Source: Bacteroidota bacterium (GTDB lineage Bacteria; Bacteroidota; Bacteroidia; UBA7662). From it: a stretch of DNA of 14,662 bases. Location: positions 1 to 14,662 of the forward strand of contig VGFN01000024.1 of NCBI GenBank assembly GCA_016868875.1, in the 5' to 3' direction. This document shows, piece by piece, positions 5,254 through 13,132 of the stretch. Each line of letters starts with the position of its first letter. Position 1 is the stretch's first letter. The notes under the pieces were generated by a model. That model worked only from the letters and a program-made list of their open reading frames with translations, searched no databases and was not told where the DNA came from. The position numbers and the translations under genes are program-made.

Positions 5254-6741
5254 ATGGCGACTTATACCCCTGGCTTGCGTCTGTGGATACGTAGGATAAC
5301 TCTATGCCTATTTATTCTGCTTGAGGGCCATGCCCCGGGCTATGCGTCCGATTCCACCAAGTACGCTCCTTCGGGTTGGACCTTGGAGGAATGCGTGCGC
5401 TATGCCTTGGAGCACAACTTATCCCTGCAACAAGGCGCACTGCAGGTGAACGGTGCCAAACTGGACCTGCAAGCGGCGCGTTTGGCCATGACCCCAACGC
5501 TGAACGCCTCGGCAGGCCTCGCCTTCAACAGCGGTCGTGCCATTGACCCCTTCACCAATACCTTTATCGAAAGAACGGTGGAGTCCAATCAGTTGGGAAT
5601 CAACGGCTCTTGGCTAATCTACCAAGGTTCTCAGCTTCAACATCAACTGAAAGCAGCCCGTTTGGGTCAAGGGGCCTCGGTACAAGAGCAAGAGGCCTTG
5701 CGGAACAATATCGCCCTCAGCATTGCGAATGCATATTTGCAGGTTCTTCTTTCCAGGGAATTAACCACGGTTGCACAACAGCAGAAGGCTTCGACCGCCA
5801 ACCAATTAACCCGAATACGCCAATTGGTGAACGCGGGCTCCCTGCAGGTGGATAATTTGTACAATTTGGAGGCTCAATTGGCTTCGGACGAAGTCACCTT
5901 GACCAATGCTACGAACACTGCGATGAACGCTCGTATTGGATTGGCATTGCTGCTTCAGGTCCCCGATCCGGAACGCTTTGAGGTGGCCGCTCCGGACACG
6001 GCAGGTATAAGAGGCGCTGCTTGGAACGCCGGCACAGCGAACGCCTTGTATCGTGATGCCGTGGGCAAGCAACCTCAGGTAATCGCAGCCGATTTACGTT
6101 TGAATCAATCGTTATTCAACCTCAAAGCCACCAAGGCCCTCCGCTATCCCAGGGTTGGAGCCTTTGTGAATTTGAGCACCCTCTTTGCATCGACCAGTCA
6201 GCAATTTGTGATGTTACCAGAACTTGATCGTTTGGAGCCCATCGGTTATCTTCAGAATGACCCCAGTCAAATTGTGGTGCAACCTATCCCCAAGTACAGA
6301 ACCAGCCTGGTGCCTCGCAGTGAGCAGTTTCGTAACAATTTGGGCAGCGGAATGGGGATTAGCCTGAGCGTCCCCCTGTGGAACAACGGACAGGTTCGGG
6401 TCGCCGAACAACGATCGCGCAATGCCATGGAATTGGCAAGGCTACAAAGCGAACAAACCCGAAACACGTTGTACAGCGATATTACTAGGGCGGTCACCGA
6501 TTACCGAGCCGCCGTGGCAAGGCTCTCCACGAACCAAATCAATTTGGATGCCCAAAAGGCCAATTTCACCTTGGCCGCCAAGCGATACGAGGAGGGTTTG
6601 TTGCCTTTGGCAGATTACCTCAACGCCAAAAACCGCCTTCAAATCGCCGAATCATCGTGGTTACAAGCTTATTACGAAGAAATTTTCCGACTCAAGGTAT
6701 TGGCTTTTTACGAAGGAAATTTCTCTTGGAAAAACCCCTGA
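5254..6741 (+). CDS. TolC-family outer-membrane efflux channel
   Basis: A 495-residue outer-membrane factor forming the trimeric channel-tunnel of a tripartite export system. A long N-terminal signal peptide ends near residue 31. WTLEECVRYALEHNLSLQQG then marks the start of the first helical repeat, as in Bacteroidota TolC proteins. Two OEP repeats follow: an N half to about residue 245 with long Ala/Gln/Leu coiled-coil helices, and a C half from about 265 to the end. The stretch at about 310-365, between LSTLFAS and NNLGSGMGISLSVPLWNNG, is a long surface loop rich in Pro, Gln and charged residues. No good TAnnTTTG match lies upstream; the best, TACCTTGG at 5214-5221, has one mismatch and no TTTG at the right spacing. 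The adaptor gene follows after 13 bases. The exported substrate is unknown. Confidence 0.92.
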   Translation: MATYTPGLRLWIRRITLCLFILLEGHAPGYASDSTKYAPSGWTLEECVRYALEHNLSLQQGALQVNGAKLDLQAARLAMTPTLNASAGLAFNSGRAIDPFTNTFIERTVESNQLGINGSWLIYQGSQLQHQLKAARLGQGASVQEQEALRNNIALSIANAYLQVLLSRELTTVAQQQKASTANQLTRIRQLVNAGSLQVDNLYNLEAQLASDEVTLTNATNTAMNARIGLALLLQVPDPERFEVAAPDTAGIRGAAWNAGTANALYRDAVGKQPQVIAADLRLNQSLFNLKATKALRYPRVGAFVNLSTLFASTSQQFVMLPELDRLEPIGYLQNDPSQIVVQPIPKYRTSLVPRSEQFRNNLGSGMGISLSVPLWNNGQVRVAEQRSRNAMELARLQSEQTRNTLYSDITRAVTDYRAAVARLSTNQINLDAQKANFTLAAKRYEEGLLPLADYLNAKNRLQIAESSWLQAYYEEIFRLKVLAFYEGNFSWKNP

Positions 6742-6754
6742 AACTCTTCGAATC

Positions 6755-8149
6755 ATGCCCGCACTATCAAACAAAAGAATACTATGGATCTCCGTCGTGG
6801 TCATTGTTATGGCGATTTTGGCTGCAGTGGGCCGTCGGCAAGGCTGGTGGGGCCAAACGCCCCCTTTGGAGGTGGCTGTAGAAAAGGTGGCAGCTAGAAG
6901 CTTGGTGGAAACTGTGCTGGCCAGTGGTAAAATTCAACCAATCACCGAGGTCAAAATATCTTCGGAAGTTTCAGGAGAAATTGTAGTTCTCAACATCAAA
7001 GAAGGGGATGCGGTTCGCAAAGGTCAACTTTTGGCCAAGATCAATCCGGAAATGATGGCGGCCGCCTTGGACCGCAACGAAGCTGCGGTAAACAATGCCA
7101 AATCCGGATTAGCCTCAGCCAAAGTTCGTTTGCGGCAACTTCAGAACATTCTGCGACTCACCGTTGAACCCGCTTACAAGCGTACGGCCAAGCTGTACGA
7201 AGACAAGGTTGCCACCCAAGCGGAATGGGAGGCCGCTCGTTCTCAATACGAGTCGGCTCAGCAAGATATAGAAACCGCCCAACAGGCCGTGGAAGGGGCT
7301 GAATTCATGGTTCAATCCGCCAAAGCCAGTCAGAATGAAATGCGGGGGCAGTTGGCCCGAACCAATATTTTGGCCCCGATGGACGGTATCGTGACCAAAT
7401 TGTCGGTGGAATTGGGTGAAAGGGTGGTTGGGACCATTCAAATGGCAGGCACGGAGATGATTCGCATTGCGGATTTGACTCGGATGGAAGTGAGGGTGGA
7501 TGTGAGCGAAAGCGATGTGGTAAGGGTTTCTAACGGGGATTCGGTCAAAGTGGAAGTGGATGCCTATCCCGGTCGGATCTTCGAGGGGGTGGTCCGTGAG
7601 ATTGCCAACAGCAGCAGCGCCTCGGCTTTGCCCGGAACAGGGGGTGCCGATCAGGTGACCAATTTCATGGTCAAAATTTCGATGTTAGGGGATAACCAAG
7701 GTCCTAATTTTCTCTTTAGACCGGGGATGAGCGCTTCGGCGGAGATCACTACCCGCCGTGTGGATAAGGCCTTGTCCCTGCCCATCAATGCAGTTACCCT
7801 TCGGGATCCGGATGGACAACCTGTGGGATCAGGGAGCGATTCAGGAACCGATGAAGATCAGGAAGGCAATTCCCAAGGATCTGCCCAGGGTCAAGGCGGT
7901 AACAACGAATCCGGAGGATCCAACGTGGGGAACGATCGCGAGGTGGTCTTTGTGCGTAAAGGGGATGAGGTGGAACAACGCACGGTGGTCACCGGAATTC
8001 AAGACGATCGTTTTATCCAAATTACGAGCGGGCTCAAAGCGGGCGAAGAGGTGGTGGTGGCTCCTTATTCGGCCATTTCCAGGGATCTGTCCAAGGGTCG
8101 CAAGATCAAAGTGGTTCCACAAGATCAGCTTTTCCAAGGTAAAGATTAA
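6755..8149 (+). CDS. Membrane-fusion (periplasmic adaptor) protein, MacA/HlyD-like
   Basis: A 464-residue adaptor linking an inner-membrane pump to the TolC-type channel. Residues 9-26 form a single N-terminal membrane anchor (ILWISVVVIVMAILAAVG). The first lipoyl half is at about 66-96 (SGEIVVLNIKEGDAVRKGQL), a coiled-coil hairpin at about 100-203, the second lipoyl half (ILAPMDGIVTKLSVELGERV) at about 205-225, and then beta-barrel and membrane-proximal domains. Residues about 352-393 are a low-complexity Gly/Ser/Gln/Asp insert before the final domain. The frame extends upstream into the channel gene, but the ATG at 6755 places the anchor at the N-terminus and leaves a 13-base gap, so I chose it. 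The usual MacB-type ABC permease does not follow. Confidence 0.9.
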   Translation: MPALSNKRILWISVVVIVMAILAAVGRRQGWWGQTPPLEVAVEKVAARSLVETVLASGKIQPITEVKISSEVSGEIVVLNIKEGDAVRKGQLLAKINPEMMAAALDRNEAAVNNAKSGLASAKVRLRQLQNILRLTVEPAYKRTAKLYEDKVATQAEWEAARSQYESAQQDIETAQQAVEGAEFMVQSAKASQNEMRGQLARTNILAPMDGIVTKLSVELGERVVGTIQMAGTEMIRIADLTRMEVRVDVSESDVVRVSNGDSVKVEVDAYPGRIFEGVVREIANSSSASALPGTGGADQVTNFMVKISMLGDNQGPNFLFRPGMSASAEITTRRVDKALSLPINAVTLRDPDGQPVGSGSDSGTDEDQEGNSQGSAQGQGGNNESGGSNVGNDREVVFVRKGDEVEQRTVVTGIQDDRFIQITSGLKAGEEVVVAPYSAISRDLSKGRKIKVVPQDQLFQGKD

Positions 8150-8167
8150 TCTTTGGACGTTCAAGGG

Positions 8168-9175
8168 ATGCCGGGCGACAAAAAGCTCATGAAGGTTAGC
8201 GTTGTGGGAGGAGGCTCGTGGGCCACTGCCTTGGTCAAGGTCCTGTCTGACAACCAGGTGCCTTTGGTTTGGTGGATGAGGGACAGGGAAACGATGGCGT
8301 ATATTCAACAGCATCAACGCAATCCCCGATATTTGAGCGATGCCAAGTTGCAATTAAAAAGAGGCTCCTTGCAAACAGATTTGCGCAAGGCCGTTGCAAC
8401 AGCTTCGGTGGTCATCTTGGCCGTTCCAGCAGCTTTCCTCAGGGATGCCCTTTCGACCTTGTCCGAACATGACTTGGATGGCAAAACCGTGTTATCTGCC
8501 GTAAAGGGCATGGTCCCCGGAGAAAATCTTTTGATCGGACAATTCTTGCAAAAATATTTTCGGGTGAACGAGCAGCGGTTCATGGTGATCACCGGCCCCT
8601 GTCATGCCGAAGAAGTTGCCGCAGAGAAATTGTCCTTTCTGACCTTGGCCGCATCCCACCCGGAATTGGCCAAGCCTTTGGTTCCGATGTTCAAGAACCG
8701 TTACATGAATATGCAGGTTTCGGACGATCCTTCCGGGAGCGAATATGCATCGGTCATGAAGAATATTTATGCCATTGCGGGGGGTATTGCCCATGGCTTA
8801 GGCTACGGGGATAATTTCATGGCCGTCTTGGTTTCCAATGCCATTATCGAGCTTAAATCCTTCCTCAGAGCGGTTTATCCCAAGCGCAGGGACATCAAGG
8901 GATCAGCCTATTTGGGCGACTTGTTGGTGACGGCCTATTCTCAATTTTCCCGTAACCGTTCCTTCGGAACAATGTTGGGCAAAGGGTATTCGGTTCGTTC
9001 CGCACAATTGGAGATGAACATGGTGGCCGAGGGGTATTACAGCGCCCGTGCGGTGCATGAACTTAACAAATTGCACAAGTGCTCCATTCCCATAGCGGCC
9101 ACGGTGTACAGCATCCTCTACGAAGGCGTACCGGCACGCATGGCCATGCACCATCTTCAAAGCCAATTGCATTGA
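8168..9175 (+). CDS. gpsA: Glycerol-3-phosphate dehydrogenase [NAD(P)+]
   Basis: Reduces dihydroxyacetone phosphate to sn-glycerol-3-phosphate, the backbone for phospholipid synthesis, in the cytoplasm. About 335 residues, normal for the family. The Rossmann motif VVGGGSWATAL is at about 12-22. AVKGMVPGENLLIGQFL and TGPCHAEEVAAEKLSFLT follow; the CHAEEV form is typical of Bacteroidota GpsA. The catalytic Lys198 lies in MKNIYAIAGGIAHGLGYGDN, and the SAYLGDLLVTAYSQFSRNRS domain completes the fold. Alternative starts are TTG 8153 and ATG 8189, the latter placing the Rossmann strand right at the N-terminus. I prefer ATG 8168, 18 bases after the adaptor stop. It is an odd metabolic gene among envelope genes. 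Confidence 0.93.
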   Translation: MPGDKKLMKVSVVGGGSWATALVKVLSDNQVPLVWWMRDRETMAYIQQHQRNPRYLSDAKLQLKRGSLQTDLRKAVATASVVILAVPAAFLRDALSTLSEHDLDGKTVLSAVKGMVPGENLLIGQFLQKYFRVNEQRFMVITGPCHAEEVAAEKLSFLTLAASHPELAKPLVPMFKNRYMNMQVSDDPSGSEYASVMKNIYAIAGGIAHGLGYGDNFMAVLVSNAIIELKSFLRAVYPKRRDIKGSAYLGDLLVTAYSQFSRNRSFGTMLGKGYSVRSAQLEMNMVAEGYYSARAVHELNKLHKCSIPIAATVYSILYEGVPARMAMHHLQSQLH

Positions 9176-9185
9176 TCCAGAGGTC

Positions 9186-10280
9186 ATGAGAATAATTTTA
9201 AAATATTATTGGAGCAAAGCTTCGTTCATGCGTTGGAGCCCAACGTCCTTCATGCAGTGGGGCTTGGGATTGGGAGTAGCTATGGTCATTGCTTTGACCA
9301 TTGCTTTGACCAGTGTTGCAGAAGCCCAATGGTTGCCTGCCTTTGGTCGTAGCCGCATTGGTACGGCGGGCTTTCAATTTCTCAAAATTCAGCCCGATGC
9401 TCGGTCTGCGGCCATGGCGGGCAATGCCATCAATTTGGTTAATGAACCCGGGGTTATGTTTTGGAATCCAGCGGGTTTGGTTCATGGAGCGGATCGCCCA
9501 TGGGCGGGCCAGGTCAACCACTTGTCCTATTGGTCGGGTATTCGAATGCAATCCGCCGCCTTGGCAAGGCGTATGGGATCCGGCGATGTGATGGCCTTTG
9601 GGTTAAGGCATTTGCAAACCGGGGCTATGCCGGTAACCACTGAATTTCAACCCATGGGCACGGGGCAGACCTTCAACGCCACCAACACCAGCTTGGGTTT
9701 GGCCTATGCCCGTCCGTTGACGGATCGCTTTGCTTTGGGTTTGTCATTGAACTGGATTTACGAGCAGATGCCGGATTGGAGGGTCCATAACGCTACGGTC
9801 GATATGGGATTTCGCTACGATATCGGTTGGCGTGAAATGCGCCTTGCCGTGGGAATCAATCACTTCGGGATGAACGTTACCCCGCAGGGCCGCTTGCTCC
9901 GACCATCCCTGTTACGCACCGATACCCTTGGTACTTTTGAGTCTCTGGCCCCGCCTACGGTCCTACGCCTTGGTTTATCCGGTTTGGTGTACCGCGAGGG
10001 CGAACATAAGATTGATGGAGTCGTTCAATTGAATCACCCAACCGACCAGGCAGAGAGTCTGGGTGCCGCCATGGAATACAGTTACCGGGATTTGATGTTT
10101 GTGCGAGGCGGTTACGAACATCAGCCCGGAGTGGGGCAATGGCCTTCTTGGGGATTGGGTTGGAGCCTCCCTCGTGCTTTTGGAAACCTGCGCTTGGATT
10201 ATGCCTTTGCGGGTCGGCAAGGCTTAGGTCCCGTCCACAGGTTGGGTGTGATGGTGGCGTGGGGTAGTGTTAACGATTGA
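9186..10280 (+). CDS. PorV/PorQ-family outer-membrane beta-barrel protein
   Basis: A 364-residue predicted outer-membrane protein of the PorV/PorQ (FadL-like) group, members of which serve in type IX secretion or as lipid or hydrophobic-substrate channels. A long signal sequence ends at about Ala47 (SVAEA before Gln48); internal ATGs at 9228 and 9252 could shorten its unusually long basic front. The family hallmark FLKIQPDARSAAMAGN is at about 65-80, followed by a short helix region and NPAGL, then a series of alternating aromatic/Gly beta strands ending in HRLGVMVAWGSVND. AGAGG precedes ATG 9186 closely, supporting this start. It lies 10 bases after gpsA and 10 bases before the lipoprotein gene. 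No other type IX secretion gene is visible, so it may be a paralogue with its own role. Confidence 0.85.
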   Translation: MRIILKYYWSKASFMRWSPTSFMQWGLGLGVAMVIALTIALTSVAEAQWLPAFGRSRIGTAGFQFLKIQPDARSAAMAGNAINLVNEPGVMFWNPAGLVHGADRPWAGQVNHLSYWSGIRMQSAALARRMGSGDVMAFGLRHLQTGAMPVTTEFQPMGTGQTFNATNTSLGLAYARPLTDRFALGLSLNWIYEQMPDWRVHNATVDMGFRYDIGWREMRLAVGINHFGMNVTPQGRLLRPSLLRTDTLGTFESLAPPTVLRLGLSGLVYREGEHKIDGVVQLNHPTDQAESLGAAMEYSYRDLMFVRGGYEHQPGVGQWPSWGLGWSLPRAFGNLRLDYAFAGRQGLGPVHRLGVMVAWGSVND

Positions 10281-10290
10281 AATATTGATC

Positions 10291-11544
10291 ATGAAAAAAT
10301 TGAGTCCCATATCGATTAATCCTTTCCGGGTTGTAGTCCTGTTTTTGGCAATGGCATGCATGAGTGCTTGTGATTTCATGCTGGGAACCCGGCAAGACGA
10401 TACGGTGGATGAAATTTTCGAACAAGGGGCCATTGACCCAACAGCGGTCCAAAGCGTGGTGGGTTATGTCCCCGTTTTGCCGGTTTGGGATCAGTTCATG
10501 TCCCCCACCGATGTTTGGGTGGGCTACGATGAGATGGTTTATGTTACGGATGCCCAGGGGGTCCATGTTTTGGACCTCAAAGGAGAACGTTTCCAAACCA
10601 TCCCTATTCCCGGGGCCACCAAAGTCACCCAAGATCTACGACTCCACACCTACGTTTTAGGCCGTGTGGATACGTTGATCGATAGCGCAGGTATTCCCGT
10701 TCGACGCAACTTAGCCGCCGTTTATGTGCTCGAACGCAGTGCCACGGCGCAGCCGGTTTTTCTGGATACCTTGGTGCACCCGTTCAATGATTTGAGCCGC
10801 AGCAACACCAATTTCCGGGGGAGGTTTGACGAACAGGTTCAATACACCGGAATCGCATGCCTGGGGGATCATGGTTTTTATCTGGCCAGAAGAGGCCCAT
10901 CCAACAACACCCTATCCGCCGCGGCACCGGACCATGCGGTATTGGTCTTCAGGCCGGACCGATCCAACAACGGGTATGTACCCGGGCTTAACCCTTCCTT
11001 GTCCGGGCTGAAATCGGTCATGGCGCCTTCAGGTTTATGCGGCTTGATGGGGCCACCGCAGCTTGTTTTTGGCATGAATCCCTCCAGGGATTTTATCCTC
11101 TTGCAATCGGCAACGCAAGCCGAATACAAGGCGCTGTGGATCCGTTCAACCGAAAATCCGGAGGTTGGGACCTTGTACTCCGAAAACCAAACCCTGGTTC
11201 AATTCGATCGCACCAAGGCAAGTCGCTTCCTCTACGAGCCCTTTCGATTCACGGCCCCTGCGGATGTTTGCGTTGCCCCGGACGAGACAGGGTACTTGTT
11301 CGTGGTGGATGCGGTTCGGGATTCATTGTACCAATTTACCTCCAAGGGTTACGAAGGCGTGAACCCCCCACCGAGTTCAGGCTTGACCCGTCAGGTAAGA
11401 GCTTCCTTTGGCGGAAGGGGTTCAGGCCCTTTCCAATTCCACAGTCCTAGCGGGGTGGCGTATTTTCGACGAACAGTCTATGTTGCGGACAAAGGCAATC
11501 ACCGCATTATGCGCTACAAATTAAGTTCAGACCTTGAACGATAA
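10291..11544 (+). CDS. NHL-type beta-propeller lipoprotein
   Basis: A 417-residue predicted lipoprotein. The N-terminal hydrophobic segment ends in a lipobox-like MSAC with lipidated Cys27. The C-terminal quarter has two recognisable NHL-like blades. One is PADVCVAPDETGYLFVVDAV followed by RDSLYQF; the other is SPSGVAYFRRTVYVADKGNH followed by RIMRYKL. An N-terminal blade (MSPTDVWVGYDEMVYVTDAQ, then VHVLDLKGERF) closes the ring. The middle is less regular. Such propellers usually bind proteins or glycans, and no catalytic residues are evident. An upstream GTG at 10267 would add eight residues before the signal sequence and overlap the PorV-like gene, so ATG 10291 is preferred. The tight spacing after the PorV-like gene suggests partners at the outer membrane. 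Confidence 0.82.
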   Translation: MKKLSPISINPFRVVVLFLAMACMSACDFMLGTRQDDTVDEIFEQGAIDPTAVQSVVGYVPVLPVWDQFMSPTDVWVGYDEMVYVTDAQGVHVLDLKGERFQTIPIPGATKVTQDLRLHTYVLGRVDTLIDSAGIPVRRNLAAVYVLERSATAQPVFLDTLVHPFNDLSRSNTNFRGRFDEQVQYTGIACLGDHGFYLARRGPSNNTLSAAAPDHAVLVFRPDRSNNGYVPGLNPSLSGLKSVMAPSGLCGLMGPPQLVFGMNPSRDFILLQSATQAEYKALWIRSTENPEVGTLYSENQTLVQFDRTKASRFLYEPFRFTAPADVCVAPDETGYLFVVDAVRDSLYQFTSKGYEGVNPPPSSGLTRQVRASFGGRGSGPFQFHSPSGVAYFRRTVYVADKGNHRIMRYKLSSDLER

Positions 11545-11581
11545 TGGTTAATTTTAGGTTATACAAAAGATCAAAACACTT

Positions 11582-13132
11582 ATGCCAAGACTCATTCAAA
11601 GATTCGGCTTAATATTTTTTTTCTTATTAACCTTATCACCTGATCGATCCAAGGGCCAGAGTCCTGGGGGAACCCAATGGCAGCGAATTGAAATTTCGAA
11701 TGCTTCTCGAGTTACCTTAGTCCAAGGTGAGCAATGCGTGGTTTGGATCGACGGCAAGGAATTTTCCTTGAATACCGGAGACAGCCTTTCCAAGGCTGAT
11801 AAGATTTGCGAGGTAGATGGCGATTGGCTGCGGGTCCATAAATTTTCGGCCAAGGAAATCAAAATACAACAACCTAAACTGCAAGAAATTCATATTAAGG
11901 GCGCGGTTTCTCTTCAGAGCGAAGGCGTATTGAATTGCGAAATATTGAGAATTGGTATTAGCGGCGTGGGAAATTTAAACCTTAATTTATCTGCTCAGGA
12001 AATTCTTGCCGATGTAAACGGAGTTGGTCGTTTGGTTCTCAAAGGGCAAGCTCCAAAGGCGAGATTTGAAATTAATGGCCCAGGAATTATTGATGCCAGA
12101 ACAATGAAAATACGCCACGCCAAGGTCTTCATTGATGGTCTTGGGCTTTGTAAATTAGATGTTACAGATTCTCTTTATGCAGATATTAGCGGCGGTGGAA
12201 GTATACGGTATCGAAACGAGCCCCCCTATTTGGTTAACCGTATTTCCGGCCTGGGATCCATGTCGGCAATGGATGCCGATGGTCCCTCCAGCGACGTGAA
12301 TGACTCAAAAATAACATTAGATTCTTTGCCCCCATCTCCTGGGTCTTCCAATTCAGGCTCAAAAAGTCGTAATAGGTTTGATTCTAAGGGATTCGGAGGA
12401 GATTTTTGGGCTGGCCGCCGGATTCATGAGCCCCGATTGTCTTTTATAGAATTGGGGTTAGCTCATTGGGTGAATAGGGATGGGGGGCCTTTGAAAAATC
12501 AATGGAATGCGTCCCCTGATCCTTACGGCGTTTTTTCAACGGAAACCAACAAATCATGGTTCTTGAATTGGGCCACTCCTTTGCAGTTTCAGAGCTGCTT
12601 GAATTGCTCTACGGAAGGTCAGCGAAAGATAAATCAGAGGGGTGTATCGATTTGGGGAAGAGGCGCTTTGGTTCTGTCGTACCAGAGTTTTCGATTTGAG
12701 GATAATCTTGTGTTGAGTAAAGCTAAGGATAGTGCTGATGTCCTTGGATTGCAAGTAAATCTTGTGGATTCGCTAGGAAGTCCTCGCTTTGATTTGTCTC
12801 GCTTGGAGAACATGCAGATTCAGATTCCTTTGATGATTAGTTTTCATAGGGCTCGACGGCCTGACAAAGGATGGCATGCGGGTGGTGGAATTGTTCCAGG
12901 GATTCGCCTATGGACGAGGTCATTGAACCGTTACCGTGATGATGGCGGCCGTGTAGAAATGTACCGCACCGGGAATTTCTACCTTAATCCATTTTCATTG
13001 GCCCTTCGATCGGAAATTGGTTACGGTCGTTTCCGCATGTTCACCCAATATTCGCTTAATTCAATGTTCCGAACCGGTTACGGCCCTCGTATAAACCGGG
13101 TAGATTTGGGTATTACCCTGTTGAGCTATTGA
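11582..13132 (+). CDS. GIN-domain (DUF2807) protein with C-terminal outer-membrane barrel
   Basis: A 516-residue predicted surface protein. The signal peptide (about 1-26) ends in SKGQ. Residues about 33-230 match the GIN/DUF2807 'head' domain, a right-handed beta-helix fold. Six I-x-G-x-G turns occur at residues 126, 145, 164, 184, 202 and 221, a regular period of about 19 residues. A Ser/Asp/Pro/Gly-rich linker follows (about 231-275). The rest (about 285-516) has alternating strands and ends in VDLGITLLSY, a terminal aromatic as in outer-membrane barrels. Function unknown; an anchored adhesin-like head is plausible. Base composition is lower in GC (35-43% in three sampled blocks) than in the genes before it. 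A one-mismatch -7-like TAATTTTA lies at 11549-11556, so it may have its own promoter. Confidence 0.8.
   Translation: MPRLIQRFGLIFFFLLTLSPDRSKGQSPGGTQWQRIEISNASRVTLVQGEQCVVWIDGKEFSLNTGDSLSKADKICEVDGDWLRVHKFSAKEIKIQQPKLQEIHIKGAVSLQSEGVLNCEILRIGISGVGNLNLNLSAQEILADVNGVGRLVLKGQAPKARFEINGPGIIDARTMKIRHAKVFIDGLGLCKLDVTDSLYADISGGGSIRYRNEPPYLVNRISGLGSMSAMDADGPSSDVNDSKITLDSLPPSPGSSNSGSKSRNRFDSKGFGGDFWAGRRIHEPRLSFIELGLAHWVNRDGGPLKNQWNASPDPYGVFSTETNKSWFLNWATPLQFQSCLNCSTEGQRKINQRGVSIWGRGALVLSYQSFRFEDNLVLSKAKDSADVLGLQVNLVDSLGSPRFDLSRLENMQIQIPLMISFHRARRPDKGWHAGGGIVPGIRLWTRSLNRYRDDGGRVEMYRTGNFYLNPFSLALRSEIGYGRFRMFTQYSLNSMFRTGYGPRINRVDLGITLLSY

Noticed and set aside
6422..6754. N-terminal extension of the adaptor frame
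   Set aside because: These 111 codons overlap the conserved end of the TolC-type gene in another frame. The membrane anchor of the adaptor begins right after ATG 6755.
9288..9312. Tandem repeat ATTGCTTTGACC in the PorV-like gene's signal sequence
   Set aside because: Two short copies encode the hydrophobic IALT-type core of a signal peptide. This is common slippage-prone sequence with no sign of wider function.
11549..11556. Internal promoter (TAATTTTA) before the GIN gene
   Set aside because: One mismatch to the -7 box and no TTTG at the right spacing, so it is mentioned only as a possibility in the gene entry.
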